From IMG/VR virus record IMGVR_UViG_3300023184_000121, positions 1 to 62,817 of that record: a DNA stretch of 62,817 nucleotides. One strand, given 5' to 3'. The position numbers and the translations under genes were made by a program. Of this stretch, positions 43,755 through 51,834 are shown one piece after another (within the stretch, counting starts at the first letter, position 1; each line of letters opens with the position of its first letter). The notes beneath the pieces are model-generated. The model saw only the letters and a program-made list of their open reading frames with translations. It was not told the DNA's origin and made no database searches. The stretch comes from a virus.

Positions 43755-44948
43755 ATGTCTATTAAATCACTACCCGCCTCAGACCTCCGTCTTGTTTTTA
43801 TTGCCGTCGCCGAAAATTTCGGAGATCAAGACGAAGCAATCATTGAAGTTGAGCACGTTATCCACGACCCGGTTGCGTACGCCCGGTACGAGGCAACGCC
43901 TCACACCCTTTCCCGGAAATGTTCCTGCTGCGGATCCCGGCTTAAATACGTTTCCGTTGTCGAACACGCCCCAACCGGGGAGTTCTTTCAGGTTGGCAAA
44001 GATTGCGCCCGGGGAATCGCCTGCCTGTCTCGCTCTGTCTCCGCGATCGAGGGCGCCAGCGTTGCCCTTGCCCAGCGCCTCGAGTGCTCTCGCCGGGAGG
44101 CTGCTTTCCGGGCGCAGAACCCGGGCGCCTGCGAGGCGCTGGATTGGGCCGCTACAGGAATCAACAAAAAGGCAGCCGACCTCCGGCAAAAGCTTCGTAA
44201 GTTTGGAGCTTTGAGTGAGAAGCAGACCGAGTTCCTTGTTAAACTGCACGCCTCCGACAAGGCTGCCCGGGAAGCGGCAACTGGATCAGCAGTATCCGGG
44301 CGCCAAGAAATCACCGGGACAGTGGTGAGCGTGAAGCAAGTATGGTCTGACTACACCCGCGAGTACAAAAGCAAAGCGCTTGTCGTCCAAGACAACGGGG
44401 TAAAGCTTTACGGGAATATCCCTGACTCAATCAGCGATGCGGCTTCTCTGGCAGGCCAAAAAGTAACATTTACGGCGAATGTAGAGCCATCAGACAAGGA
44501 TCCGTTGTTTGGGTTTTTCTCCCGGCTCAGCGGCCTGCGCGACGCCTCCGCCCCGGCTCCCGTAAAGCCAAAGAAGGCGCCCCTGTCAAAGGAAGAGAAG
44601 GCGGCACGGGCAAAAGTTGCCATCAAGAAAGGAAATCGTTCCCGGAATGTTTCATTTTTTCTGGCAGACCTTCCGGCGCGTTTCATTCAGAACGGAACCA
44701 ATATCACGCTCGAGAAAGACGCCGAAGTGAAGTGTGACCACTCAGGTGAATTGTGCGTTATCCCGGCTGGCACAATACTTCGCCTGTTTCACGGAACCGC
44801 ACCGGGCGTCGGTCGTCGCGGGCATCGGGTGGAAGTTCTTGGAAGAGCAGACTCCGAAATCTTCCCTGAAAATTTCGGAATCCCTTTCTACTCACAGTTT
44901 TTCAAGAAACAACCTGCTCAGTCTCTGGCACAAGAAGCTCTTGCATAG
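43755..44948 (+). CDS. Zinc-finger plus OB-fold-like protein, only plus-strand gene
   Basis: The 397-residue protein starts at the ATG at 43755 (MSIKSLPASD); an upstream in-frame ATG would overlap the TATAAT box. Cysteines C56, C58, C59, C84 and C90 around F-F-Q-V-G-K-D-C make a zinc-binding module. Residues about 190-240 (ITGTVVSVKQVWSDY... L-V-V-Q-D-N-G-V-K-L-Y-G, then V-T-F-T-A-N-V-E-P-S-D-K-D) match an OB-like domain recurrent in phages and bacteria with predicted ssDNA/RNA binding. It ends inside the convergent glycosyltransferase gene (47-base overlap). Likely an early or regulatory gene under its own promoter. Confidence 0.8.
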   Translation: MSIKSLPASDLRLVFIAVAENFGDQDEAIIEVEHVIHDPVAYARYEATPHTLSRKCSCCGSRLKYVSVVEHAPTGEFFQVGKDCARGIACLSRSVSAIEGASVALAQRLECSRREAAFRAQNPGACEALDWAATGINKKAADLRQKLRKFGALSEKQTEFLVKLHASDKAAREAATGSAVSGRQEITGTVVSVKQVWSDYTREYKSKALVVQDNGVKLYGNIPDSISDAASLAGQKVTFTANVEPSDKDPLFGFFSRLSGLRDASAPAPVKPKKAPLSKEEKAARAKVAIKKGNRSRNVSFFLADLPARFIQNGTNITLEKDAEVKCDHSGELCVIPAGTILRLFHGTAPGVGRRGHRVEVLGRADSEIFPENFGIPFYSQFFKKQPAQSLAQEALA

Positions 44949-45486
44949 CCCTAGAGCGGGGCTCCCCGCGTGCGTGGACGAGGTTGCAGAGGATCTCGTC
45001 CGGCACCGGGGCGGCTGCCACAAGCTCTATTTCTGGAACGCGGACTCCGTCTTTAAAAAGCTCAGAGTCCGTAAGCTTACGGACAGCCGCCGCTGCCATT
45101 TCTCGTGAGGCGTAGAAAATCCACGCCTTCCCCGGCGATACCATCAGGCTGCTTTTCTCTTGCGCCTTTTTTGCCATTTCCGGGGTGAACCCCATGTTTA
45201 CGACATCGTAATCTGCAACCCAGCCGCCACACATTGACAGCGCCAGCCAGCGGTAGTAACGGCTGGAAAACTTTGCAAGGCTTTCGTTGCAGACGTTCCG
45301 CTGAAACGCCTCCATCACCCTCTTGTTTAACCGGGTGAATCCCGGGACAGTCACAACATGGGACGAATTTAGCATGACCGGGTTCCACTCGTGCAACATC
45401 CACGAGCGCTTCCACCAGTTTGCCCGCTCAAACTCCTCGGCTTGCGGCAGGTCTGCGGAGGATTGATAAAAAGAAAATACGTTCAC
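44902..45486 (-). CDS. GT32-like glycosyltransferase (DxD type)
   Basis: The 194-residue protein starts with GTG at 45486, overlapping the previous stop as GTGA. The segment Y-R-W-L-A-L-S-M-C-G-G-W-V-A-D-Y-D-V-V matches the pattern of the sugar-binding DxD region of GT32-type enzymes (GGxYxDxD). The flanking parts are reduced compared with typical members. It sits between scaffold and capsid genes with a second glycosyltransferase-like gene, so it may glycosylate a capsid protein. Confidence 0.65.
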   Translation of the reverse strand: MNVFSFYQSSADLPQAEEFERANWWKRSWMLHEWNPVMLNSSHVVTVPGFTRLNKRVMEAFQRNVCNESLAKFSSRYYRWLALSMCGGWVADYDVVNMGFTPEMAKKAQEKSSLMVSPGKAWIFYASREMAAAAVRKLTDSELFKDGVRVPEIELVAAAPVPDEILCNLVHARGEPRSRAMQELLVPETEQVVS

Positions 45487-46499
45487 AGCGTGCCGCCTCC
45501 GTAAAAGTGCGTGCCCTGATGGTAAACCGGGGATCCAAGGTCACAGTACGGTTGATGCCCCGCCTGCTTTGCTCGCAGGCAAAACGAAACATCTTCGCCG
45601 TACCCGGGAGTCCGTCGGAAATATTCAAACGGCGCCCCGGGCTGCCCTGCAAGTTCCGGGAAACGCGCCCGGATATCGTCGAACACTTGCCGATGAATGA
45701 GCAGCATCCCAGTACCAATCCAATCGCACGGGATGACAGAATTGAGATGCACCTTTGCGTTTGCTGCCTGCTGCTGCGCGGAGCAGTTGAACATACCGTT
45801 TGGACGACGCCCAAAGTAAGCGGCGCCAATGAGCGACTGGCGAGTGTTCATCAATCGTTCGACGACGTTTCGATTTAGCACCTCATCCGGGATGCTGGCT
45901 GGAATTCGCGCAAGCACGCGCAGGAAAGCGGCTTTTCCGATTGCCGGAATCATGTCGTCATCAAGCATGAGAAGGTACTTGGAGTCGGTAGCCAAGAACC
46001 GGGCCACAAGTTCGTTTCGGGCGTCTTCCACGCTTGCGTTGCCTTCAACAATGTCGCCCCGGATTTTATCCCCAAACTGCTTTACGATATTTACAAACGC
46101 GAGACAAGTAAGCGGTGCAACCGTCTTGAATGAAATCATTCCAAGATACAACTCGGCACCATTCCACATTCCGACGTAATCGTGCCATCCATTTGCGTTT
46201 GGAACTGCCTTTACCAAATCGTCTTGAACGTCCTTGATAGGCTCAGATTCGATTGGCTCTGATGGAAGAACCGGGGCGGCGTTTTTAGGAGGTCTGCCTC
46301 TTCGGCGAGGGATTGGATTTGCCTCAGCCTTGCGTGCCGCCTCCTCTGCGACCAGTCGCTCTGCCATCGCTTGCATCCTGCCTGTGCCCGGGCCGTAACG
46401 GCGAGGTTGAACAATTGAATTGAACGGGTTTGGAGAAGCCTCCGCTTCAAGCCGCTTGATCTCTAACTTTGATTTTGCTGTTTCAATAATGGGTTGCAT
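45483..46499 (-). CDS. GT-A glycosyltransferase-like protein with AT-hook-like N-terminus
   Basis: The 338-residue protein has a basic N-terminal extension with RRRGRPPK (residues about 63-70, like an AT-hook) and then a GT-A-like domain: M-L-D-D-D-M-I-P carries the metal-binding acidic triad and G-E-D-V-S-F-C-L-R-A-K the C-terminal catalytic region. In place of the usual GT2 start there is a phage-specific opening. The start codon follows GAGGA of the scaffold gene's last codons. Possible target: the capsid or DNA. Confidence 0.7.
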   Translation of the reverse strand: MQPIIETAKSKLEIKRLEAEASPNPFNSIVQPRRYGPGTGRMQAMAERLVAEEAARKAEANPIPRRRGRPPKNAAPVLPSEPIESEPIKDVQDDLVKAVPNANGWHDYVGMWNGAELYLGMISFKTVAPLTCLAFVNIVKQFGDKIRGDIVEGNASVEDARNELVARFLATDSKYLLMLDDDMIPAIGKAAFLRVLARIPASIPDEVLNRNVVERLMNTRQSLIGAAYFGRRPNGMFNCSAQQQAANAKVHLNSVIPCDWIGTGMLLIHRQVFDDIRARFPELAGQPGAPFEYFRRTPGYGEDVSFCLRAKQAGHQPYCDLGSPVYHQGTHFYGGGTL

Positions 46500-46502
46500 A
46501 AA

Positions 46503-47780
46503 TTATCCTCTAAGTGCTTCATCTAGACCCGCATCAATAGCATCGGAAGAATTCATCTTCAGACGATCTTGGAGCGACGTTGACTGCGCTGCTGAATGGG
46601 TTGATATGTTGCTGCGGGGCATACGGGAAGCCCCCCTAATCTGCGCCAGCTCGTCCTTGGCTTGTTTCAGCTCTTGTTGCAATTGCGTCCGATACTGCTG
46701 CTCGATTCGGAGCTGGGGAACCAAGACGTGGACGTAGGTCGCTGCCCCCGCAACTCGAGCCCGCTCCTGAGCGTCTTTTGGATATCTTGCGGCGTTAAAA
46801 ATGTTTTTGAGTTCATTCAACCCATCGTTGTGCTTTTGGATTGCTTCAACCATAGCTGGCGTTGCGTTTTCCGGCACCTGTTGATAGTGAAGATATGGTT
46901 TATCTTTAACGAGTTCCGCTAATTCGTTGTCGATTACTTTTGTCTCTTCATTGTACCACTCCGAGCGTTTTGTAAGTTGCTGCTGCTCGTATTGCTGAAT
47001 GTTTGCCGTCGATCCCTCGATTTCTTGGGCCTGCTCTTCTTGCAGTCGATAAGCGTCGGTCAGATTTCGGACAAGATCTTGTTTTTGAAATTCCGAAAAC
47101 TTGCCGAGATTGTCCTCCCACCACTTTTTATCAACCATTGCAGGCCCGCCAGCGGCCTTGATTGAGTCAATGATACGCTGGGGCACATTTGCCTGTTCGA
47201 GCGTGCTGTAGACGCCTCGGGACGCTTTCTCAATAGGCTCCTGATATTTTTTAATAAACTCAGGATCGTTCTTGATGTCGTATACTGCCCGAAACCGCTT
47301 CAGATCCTCGTAGTCAGGAGGCGCCTGCGGAGTTGCTTTTTGACGCTCAAGCTCTTCGTAGCGCTGGCGCAACACTTCCGCCTCTTGCGCCTGCCTCTTC
47401 CACATAGTTGAAGACTCTTGAAGCTTTCTCCAGTTTGCGCGGTTGCTCTCCGACATTCCCTTTGGCGCCTCAATCGCGGCTACCTCTGGGTCGATTTCAA
47501 TTTTATTTTCCGGGGGCGCTGGCGCTTGTTTTTGTTGAGCGGCTTCACGAGCCTGAAGCTCTGGCTGAACTGGAGAAATTTCCCTGTTTGGAACAACCGA
47601 CGGATCCGGCGTTCGTAGTTGCTTTTCGATGTGCTCGGAAAGCTCCGGGTTTGCATCAAACTTTGATTCCGACTCGGCAAGAAGGGCGTCCAGTTGGGCG
47701 CTCAAGTCTACGTCTTGCTCCCCGATGTCCGAGGAGCCAGAATTATTAATCAAATCATCCGTCTCTTGGTCGTCATTCAT
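46503..47780 (-). CDS. Capsid scaffolding-like protein
   Basis: The 425-residue, highly charged helical protein has acidic and Gln-rich N-terminal repeats (D-D-L-I-N-N-S...S-A-Q-L-D-A-L-L-A), a central coiled coil around 120-150 and 230-340, and a basic C-terminal tail. Composition, length and place just after the portal gene fit a scaffolding protein. No sequence-specific motif is known for this group, so the call depends on context. Confidence 0.65.
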   Translation of the reverse strand: MNDDQETDDLINNSGSSDIGEQDVDLSAQLDALLAESESKFDANPELSEHIEKQLRTPDPSVVPNREISPVQPELQAREAAQQKQAPAPPENKIEIDPEVAAIEAPKGMSESNRANWRKLQESSTMWKRQAQEAEVLRQRYEELERQKATPQAPPDYEDLKRFRAVYDIKNDPEFIKKYQEPIEKASRGVYSTLEQANVPQRIIDSIKAAGGPAMVDKKWWEDNLGKFSEFQKQDLVRNLTDAYRLQEEQAQEIEGSTANIQQYEQQQLTKRSEWYNEETKVIDNELAELVKDKPYLHYQQVPENATPAMVEAIQKHNDGLNELKNIFNAARYPKDAQERARVAGAATYVHVLVPQLRIEQQYRTQLQQELKQAKDELAQIRGASRMPRSNISTHSAAQSTSLQDRLKMNSSDAIDAGLDEALRG

Positions 47781-47782
47781 AA

Positions 47783-48022
47783 TTACATTTCTTGATACTT
47801 GTCATTTTCGGGCTCATCCCCGGGTGACCTTAATTCCAGCAACTCGTCGTAAACTTGCAGAAGATACTCTGCTCCCGCCCGAAACTTTGCCTCAAGCGCA
47901 ACAGCCTCAATTGTGTGTCCCTCAAGAGGAGGTATCATTTCGGCAAGCTTCTTCCGAAGAGCGCCTTTTGTTTTTTCGTGAAAAGTTCGTAACGCTGCTG
48001 AGTCTCTGGGCTGCCATTGCAT
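47783..48022 (-). CDS. Hypothetical 79-residue helical protein next to portal
   Basis: ATG at 48022, five bases after the portal stop (MQWQPRDSAALRTFHEKTKG). It is an all-helical, Ala/Leu/Glu-rich protein. A longer in-frame start would overlap portal. Small helical proteins at this position can be connector or scaffold accessories, but there is no evidence for a specific role. Confidence 0.65.
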   Translation of the reverse strand: MQWQPRDSAALRTFHEKTKGALRKKLAEMIPPLEGHTIEAVALEAKFRAGAEYLLQVYDELLELRSPGDEPENDKYQEM

Positions 48023-48026
48023 AAAA

Positions 48027-50444
48027 TTATCGAGCTGTCGGAGGACGAGGCGGAGTTGCAATTTGATCTACAATTCCGGCCTGCGAACCCATTTCGTCCT
48101 GAGTTCCCTGCATGATGAAATTCTGCTGCGCTACAGATGGAGAGCGTCCCCCATTTCCGCCTCCGCCTCGGTGCATTGCTGCTGGCTGGATCTCCGGCGG
48201 GGGAGGTGTTCCTTGAGCAGATGTCAAATGCGCCGCCGCCTGCTTGTATGCATTCTTGAGCTTCCCAAGCTCTTTCTTTGGAACGCCCTTTGCCTCGGCA
48301 GCCGACAAGTGATCGGCAAAATGCTTGAGAGCAGATCCGACGGCGTTGACCAACTCGGGCGGCAAAGACCCGGGAGGGGCAGCCTGAATGACTGGCAACA
48401 ATTTAGTCACCATCGTATCCAGATGAACCATGTCATTGTCTAGCGGCGACACATCCACCTGCTGCCCGGTCATTATTGACGTAAGCTCCATCACCTGCTG
48501 CCTTGTTGCTTCAATCTGAATAGCTTCAACATGGTTCTTCGGAAGAATCACTTGATTTGCAACTGTTTCCCCAAGTTTCCGAGACCAATCCAATTTCATC
48601 AGTGCGCCTTGATCGATTGCCGGATTGCCCATGTACCGGGCAATCAAAACATCAAGCAGGGCGTTGTCCTGAGCCGTGGTGTCTGTAGTCAGTTCCGCTG
48701 CCGGAGAAAACGCCATAAGCAGGATGTCGCTTGGTGGAATGTTTTTCTCCAGCATTTCGTAACAGGCATTGATTGCGTCCTCGTCCAAGTGTGGAGGAAC
48801 CTCGAACGGAATCATAAACGGAGGCAATTCAATGTGCGCCTTTTCAAAAGCGTCAACAACCTCGCGCCGAGCCCATTGAGCGTTAGGGCTCTGCATTCTA
48901 CCAATATCAATCCTCGTTTTCAAATCTGCTGCCGCCTTTAAGTTCTCGGGGTGACAAATGCCGCGTTGCATCCGTTCGACGCCGTGAGAAAACTGTTTAG
49001 AAAACCGCATCAGGATTCCTTGGCGCAATTGATTTTCAATGGCGGCAACCCGGTTGACTTCGCTGGCTGTTTTTCTGGTTTGGGTTTCCACTGGAGACCC
49101 GGGAAGAAAAGTTCCGACCTGTATTTCAGCGAGCTGACTTACGAATTGATCGAGGCGCAAAAAGTCCTCTACGTCGGCAGGCATTGCAGTCTGCTGCACC
49201 TCAAATCCCTCCGCGATGTAAGCAATCGGATGATTGACGGTAAGCGGGGCTGCCCCGGGCTTTGCGTTGGGCGTTTTCTTTAGCAGCAACAGCCCTTTAA
49301 TGTAGCTGTTATCAACGACGAGGTTTCTGGCTTTATCAACCGCAACGTGCGTGTTGTAAAGGTCTCGCCCTGCGCCCCTTGAGGACATCAGTCCGCCGGA
49401 TCCGACCTCAACCGCAAACAGCGAAAGGCACTCCGACATTTTGTTGTACCGATCGACCTGCGTGCAAATTTCGTACCCGGCCTTGTCGTCGAACAAATAC
49501 CTCGAGATCTTTCCGTGCGGTTCCCGGACAAGGATTTCTCCAAGCTCAACATACTTAGCATCAGTCTCGTACGAGGCGCCGTAGCTCCCTTCCCGGTTCC
49601 AGTCTTCAACGCGCCGGGCGTCGTCGTTAGAGTCCAAGGTTCTGCCCGCTGGGGTAGCGTTGTTAATTGAGCGCACCAGATTATTGATGTGCCATCCGGC
49701 AAGCATGGAGTGTTCGGGACGCTCCAAAATAGGCAACAACTCCGCAATCTGATATCTCCGTTTACGCGCCCAAATAGGCGTTTCATCAACGACTTGCGGC
49801 GTCTCAATGCTGAAAAAGGTATAGTCCTGTCGCAAAAATTCCGGCTTCCAATCCCGGGTGTCATCCCAAGTCCAAGCGCAGTATCCAAAGACCGTATTTT
49901 CATGCACTGTCTGGCTCAATAGGTCATCAAATCCAGCCCATCCACGGATGCATTTCGTAATCACCTCCCGAAAGACTTTTGTCTTATTCTCGGCGTCCAA
50001 GGAATCAATTGGGTACTTTGCAAACGTAAGCGTCGGCGCCATCTCAATAACCTGCTTGAAAGGAGGCTGGATGCGACTGCACATGGTAGACAAAAACCCA
50101 GTCGGACGATTGCTCCTCCAGTTTTGCCCCATGCTCTCGAGCTTTTTTTGCGCGTATGGCGGCTCATTGTTGAGCTTCCGTTGAATCAACTGGTTCTTCC
50201 TGTTGCGCTCAAGATTCTGTTGCTTTAGGCGCTTGTAAGAAGAGTGGGCCTGCTCCGCATTTTTAAATGTGCGGCGAACCTGTAGCGTCTTTGGATCGAC
50301 CGTTTCAGTCGTGCTTGAGCTTGGATCCCGGACATCGAGATCTAAAATCCGGGGCTTGTCGGCTCCCGTCTGAACTCGCGGCGCCTTGTCGGCGTACGAA
50401 TTTGTAACGACCGGGTTAAGAGGCTTTGAAGAATCGCTTGCCAC
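48027..50444 (-). CDS. Portal protein
   Basis: The 805-residue protein is the dodecameric portal candidate, based on size, position after TerL and the podovirus-portal-like central part (F-R-E-V-I-T-K-C-I-R-G-W, V-H-E-N-T-V-F-G-Y-C-A-W-T-W, then Q-T-R-K-T-A-S-E-V-N-R near residue 480). Residues 690-805 form an Ala/Pro/Gly-rich barrel-like tail. It begins with GTG at 50444 and has no upstream GGAGG. It ends just before the next small gene. Confidence 0.82.
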   Translation of the reverse strand: MASDSSKPLNPVVTNSYADKAPRVQTGADKPRILDLDVRDPSSSTTETVDPKTLQVRRTFKNAEQAHSSYKRLKQQNLERNRKNQLIQRKLNNEPPYAQKKLESMGQNWRSNRPTGFLSTMCSRIQPPFKQVIEMAPTLTFAKYPIDSLDAENKTKVFREVITKCIRGWAGFDDLLSQTVHENTVFGYCAWTWDDTRDWKPEFLRQDYTFFSIETPQVVDETPIWARKRRYQIAELLPILERPEHSMLAGWHINNLVRSINNATPAGRTLDSNDDARRVEDWNREGSYGASYETDAKYVELGEILVREPHGKISRYLFDDKAGYEICTQVDRYNKMSECLSLFAVEVGSGGLMSSRGAGRDLYNTHVAVDKARNLVVDNSYIKGLLLLKKTPNAKPGAAPLTVNHPIAYIAEGFEVQQTAMPADVEDFLRLDQFVSQLAEIQVGTFLPGSPVETQTRKTASEVNRVAAIENQLRQGILMRFSKQFSHGVERMQRGICHPENLKAAADLKTRIDIGRMQSPNAQWARREVVDAFEKAHIELPPFMIPFEVPPHLDEDAINACYEMLEKNIPPSDILLMAFSPAAELTTDTTAQDNALLDVLIARYMGNPAIDQGALMKLDWSRKLGETVANQVILPKNHVEAIQIEATRQQVMELTSIMTGQQVDVSPLDNDMVHLDTMVTKLLPVIQAAPPGSLPPELVNAVGSALKHFADHLSAAEAKGVPKKELGKLKNAYKQAAAHLTSAQGTPPPPEIQPAAMHRGGGGNGGRSPSVAQQNFIMQGTQDEMGSQAGIVDQIATPPRPPTAR

Positions 50445-50456
50445 AGGTTTTTATGG

Positions 50457-51176
50457 TTAAGCGGCAGGTTCGGACTCAGGTTCAATCGCAACCTCTGACG
50501 CCTGTTCTTCTTCAACCGGGACAGGATCAGGTAATGCATCGGGAGTAAATAGAGGCGTTGGCTCTTGTGCTGGAGTGGCCTCTGGGGCCGGAGCAGAAGC
50601 GGGAGCGGAAGGCGCCGACAAAAGCCAGCAGAAGTCAGGAAGCCCAGCAGCGGGAGTCAAATTCTCGGCGTCTAGGAAGACAGCGGTTCGAGCGTCAAAT
50701 CTGTTTACAGAGCACCCGCCAAGATTGGCAGAGTGATAAACGTCCCGGGCCTGCCGGACGGTCGCCAACTGGCGCTCGACAGTAGAAACGCAAGTGCGGC
50801 AGGAGGACTTCCAGTTTGTGTTGTTAGGACACTGCTCACAGATGGCTGCCCTTGCATCTGCAAGCTCATCAGAAACCATGTTGTACCCCTCGCCGCCGAG
50901 AAGGTTCATCGACCAAACCCGGACATCGTCCAGCAAAAGAGCCGGGATCTTCTTTTCCTCGGAAGCAACGTGCGTAAAAATACCACAAAAGTGAGGCCAT
51001 CGGGAGCAAATGTATTCGTCCACGTCGGCTTCAACATCGCCTTGCGGGAGGTTGTTGTTCGCCCGGAAGGTCTCGACCGCAATTAAAAGCTGGTCATACC
51101 CACTGGCATCAATTCGCACGCCGTCCTGCTCATAGTGCCAGCCGCTGGGTGGAAACATTCCGATCGTCGGTTTCAT
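50457..51176 (-). CDS. Zinc-ribbon-like protein adjacent to portal
   Basis: The 239-residue protein starts MKPTIGMFPPSGWHYEQDG. C-E-Q-C-P-N-N-T and S-C-R-T-C form two cysteine pairs at about 112-130. The last 60 residues are a Pro/Ala/Glu low-complexity tail. Proteins with this MKP..GxFPPxGWxYxQ start and paired cysteines occur before portal genes in other podovirus-like genomes, function unknown. The upstream spacer has two tandem dyads. Confidence 0.65.
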   Translation of the reverse strand: MKPTIGMFPPSGWHYEQDGVRIDASGYDQLLIAVETFRANNNLPQGDVEADVDEYICSRWPHFCGIFTHVASEEKKIPALLLDDVRVWSMNLLGGEGYNMVSDELADARAAICEQCPNNTNWKSSCRTCVSTVERQLATVRQARDVYHSANLGGCSVNRFDARTAVFLDAENLTPAAGLPDFCWLLSAPSAPASAPAPEATPAQEPTPLFTPDALPDPVPVEEEQASEVAIEPESEPAA

Positions 51177-51241
51177 GCCGACATTTATCCTACCCAGTGT
51201 TCAATTTCGCAACACTTTTGTGTTCAATTTCTGAACACAAT
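51177..51241 (-). promoter_or_regulatory. Tandem inverted repeats upstream of the portal unit
   Basis: Two copies of GTGTTCAATTTCNNNACAC lie 23 bases apart: 51197-51215 (GTGTTCAATTTCGCAACAC) and 51220-51238 (GTGTTCAATTTCTGAACAC). The second is a dyad with nine-base arms (51218-51226 and 51232-51240) around ATTTC. This is the usual shape of operator pairs for a dimeric repressor; the second dyad could also be a terminator for the gene that ends at 51242. Confidence 0.5.
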
Positions 51242-51439
51242 TTATTTTTCCAGCTCGTGACACCGGGAGTGGGTCTCACACAAAACGAGCAGACCCAGCC
51301 CCTTTACTTTAAATTTTTTTGACGTAAGTGTGTCGCATCGAACGAACTCCCCCGGGGAAAACACTTCGACGTGAGAGCACCGGGACAATTTTGGAACCTT
51401 GGGTGCCTTTTCTGTTTTGGGCGCCTTGTAATCTTTCAT
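51242..51439 (-). CDS. Small Cys/His-rich basic protein
   Basis: ATG at 51439 (MKDYKAPKTEKAPKVPK). The Lys/Pro-rich N-terminus is followed by R-C-S-H...R-C-D...V-L-C-E-T-H-S-R-C-H, a Cys/His set able to bind one zinc ion. Length 65. Longer in-frame starts would overlap the upstream gene. Possibly nucleic-acid-binding; not recognised. Confidence 0.6.
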   Translation of the reverse strand: MKDYKAPKTEKAPKVPKLSRCSHVEVFSPGEFVRCDTLTSKKFKVKGLGLLVLCETHSRCHELEK

Positions 51440-51443
51440 TTCT

Positions 51444-51797
51444 TTAATCCTTTTCCTCAAAATCCCCGTCAATCACCTTGAACAGGTCTTCGTGCATGAT
51501 TGAAATAGAGTTGATTGAGCTATCTCCTTCTTCAGACAACCAAACATCTAATACGTTTGATATGTGAGGTTTAAACTCCTCAAGCGTCTTTCTGATAATT
51601 CCAGAAACTATTTTGTGCTGCTGGTCTTCCGTGCAGCACCTGAATGCGGAATAAAATCCCGGGTTCTCCTGCTGGAACTTAATAACCTCCAGTCGAATGG
51701 TGTCAAATATGGCGTCGTGGATATGAAGTCCAATATCCATAAAGTCAACGGCGCTACTGATTAATGAATTTACCTGCTTTTCTGTTAGCTTGATCAT
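51444..51797 (-). CDS. Hypothetical 117-residue helical protein
   Basis: ATG at 51797 (MIKLTEKQVNSLISSAVDF). It is an amphipathic helical protein with R-C-C-T-E-D-Q-Q-H in the middle and an acidic end (D-G-D-F-E-E-K-D). No domain is recognised. The 37-base gap to the TerL stop contains only AT-rich sequence (ATTAATTTAATT) and a CCGG-containing inverted repeat. Confidence 0.65.
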   Translation of the reverse strand: MIKLTEKQVNSLISSAVDFMDIGLHIHDAIFDTIRLEVIKFQQENPGFYSAFRCCTEDQQHKIVSGIIRKTLEEFKPHISNVLDVWLSEEGDSSINSISIMHEDLFKVIDGDFEEKD

Positions 51798-51834
51798 AAT
51801 TAATTTAATTTTCCCGGCGGAATTACCGGGCGGC

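Noticed and set aside
45428-45829. Cys-containing minus-strand frame across the glycosyltransferase gene
   Set aside because: It overlaps the DxD-bearing gene in a different frame and has no independent features.
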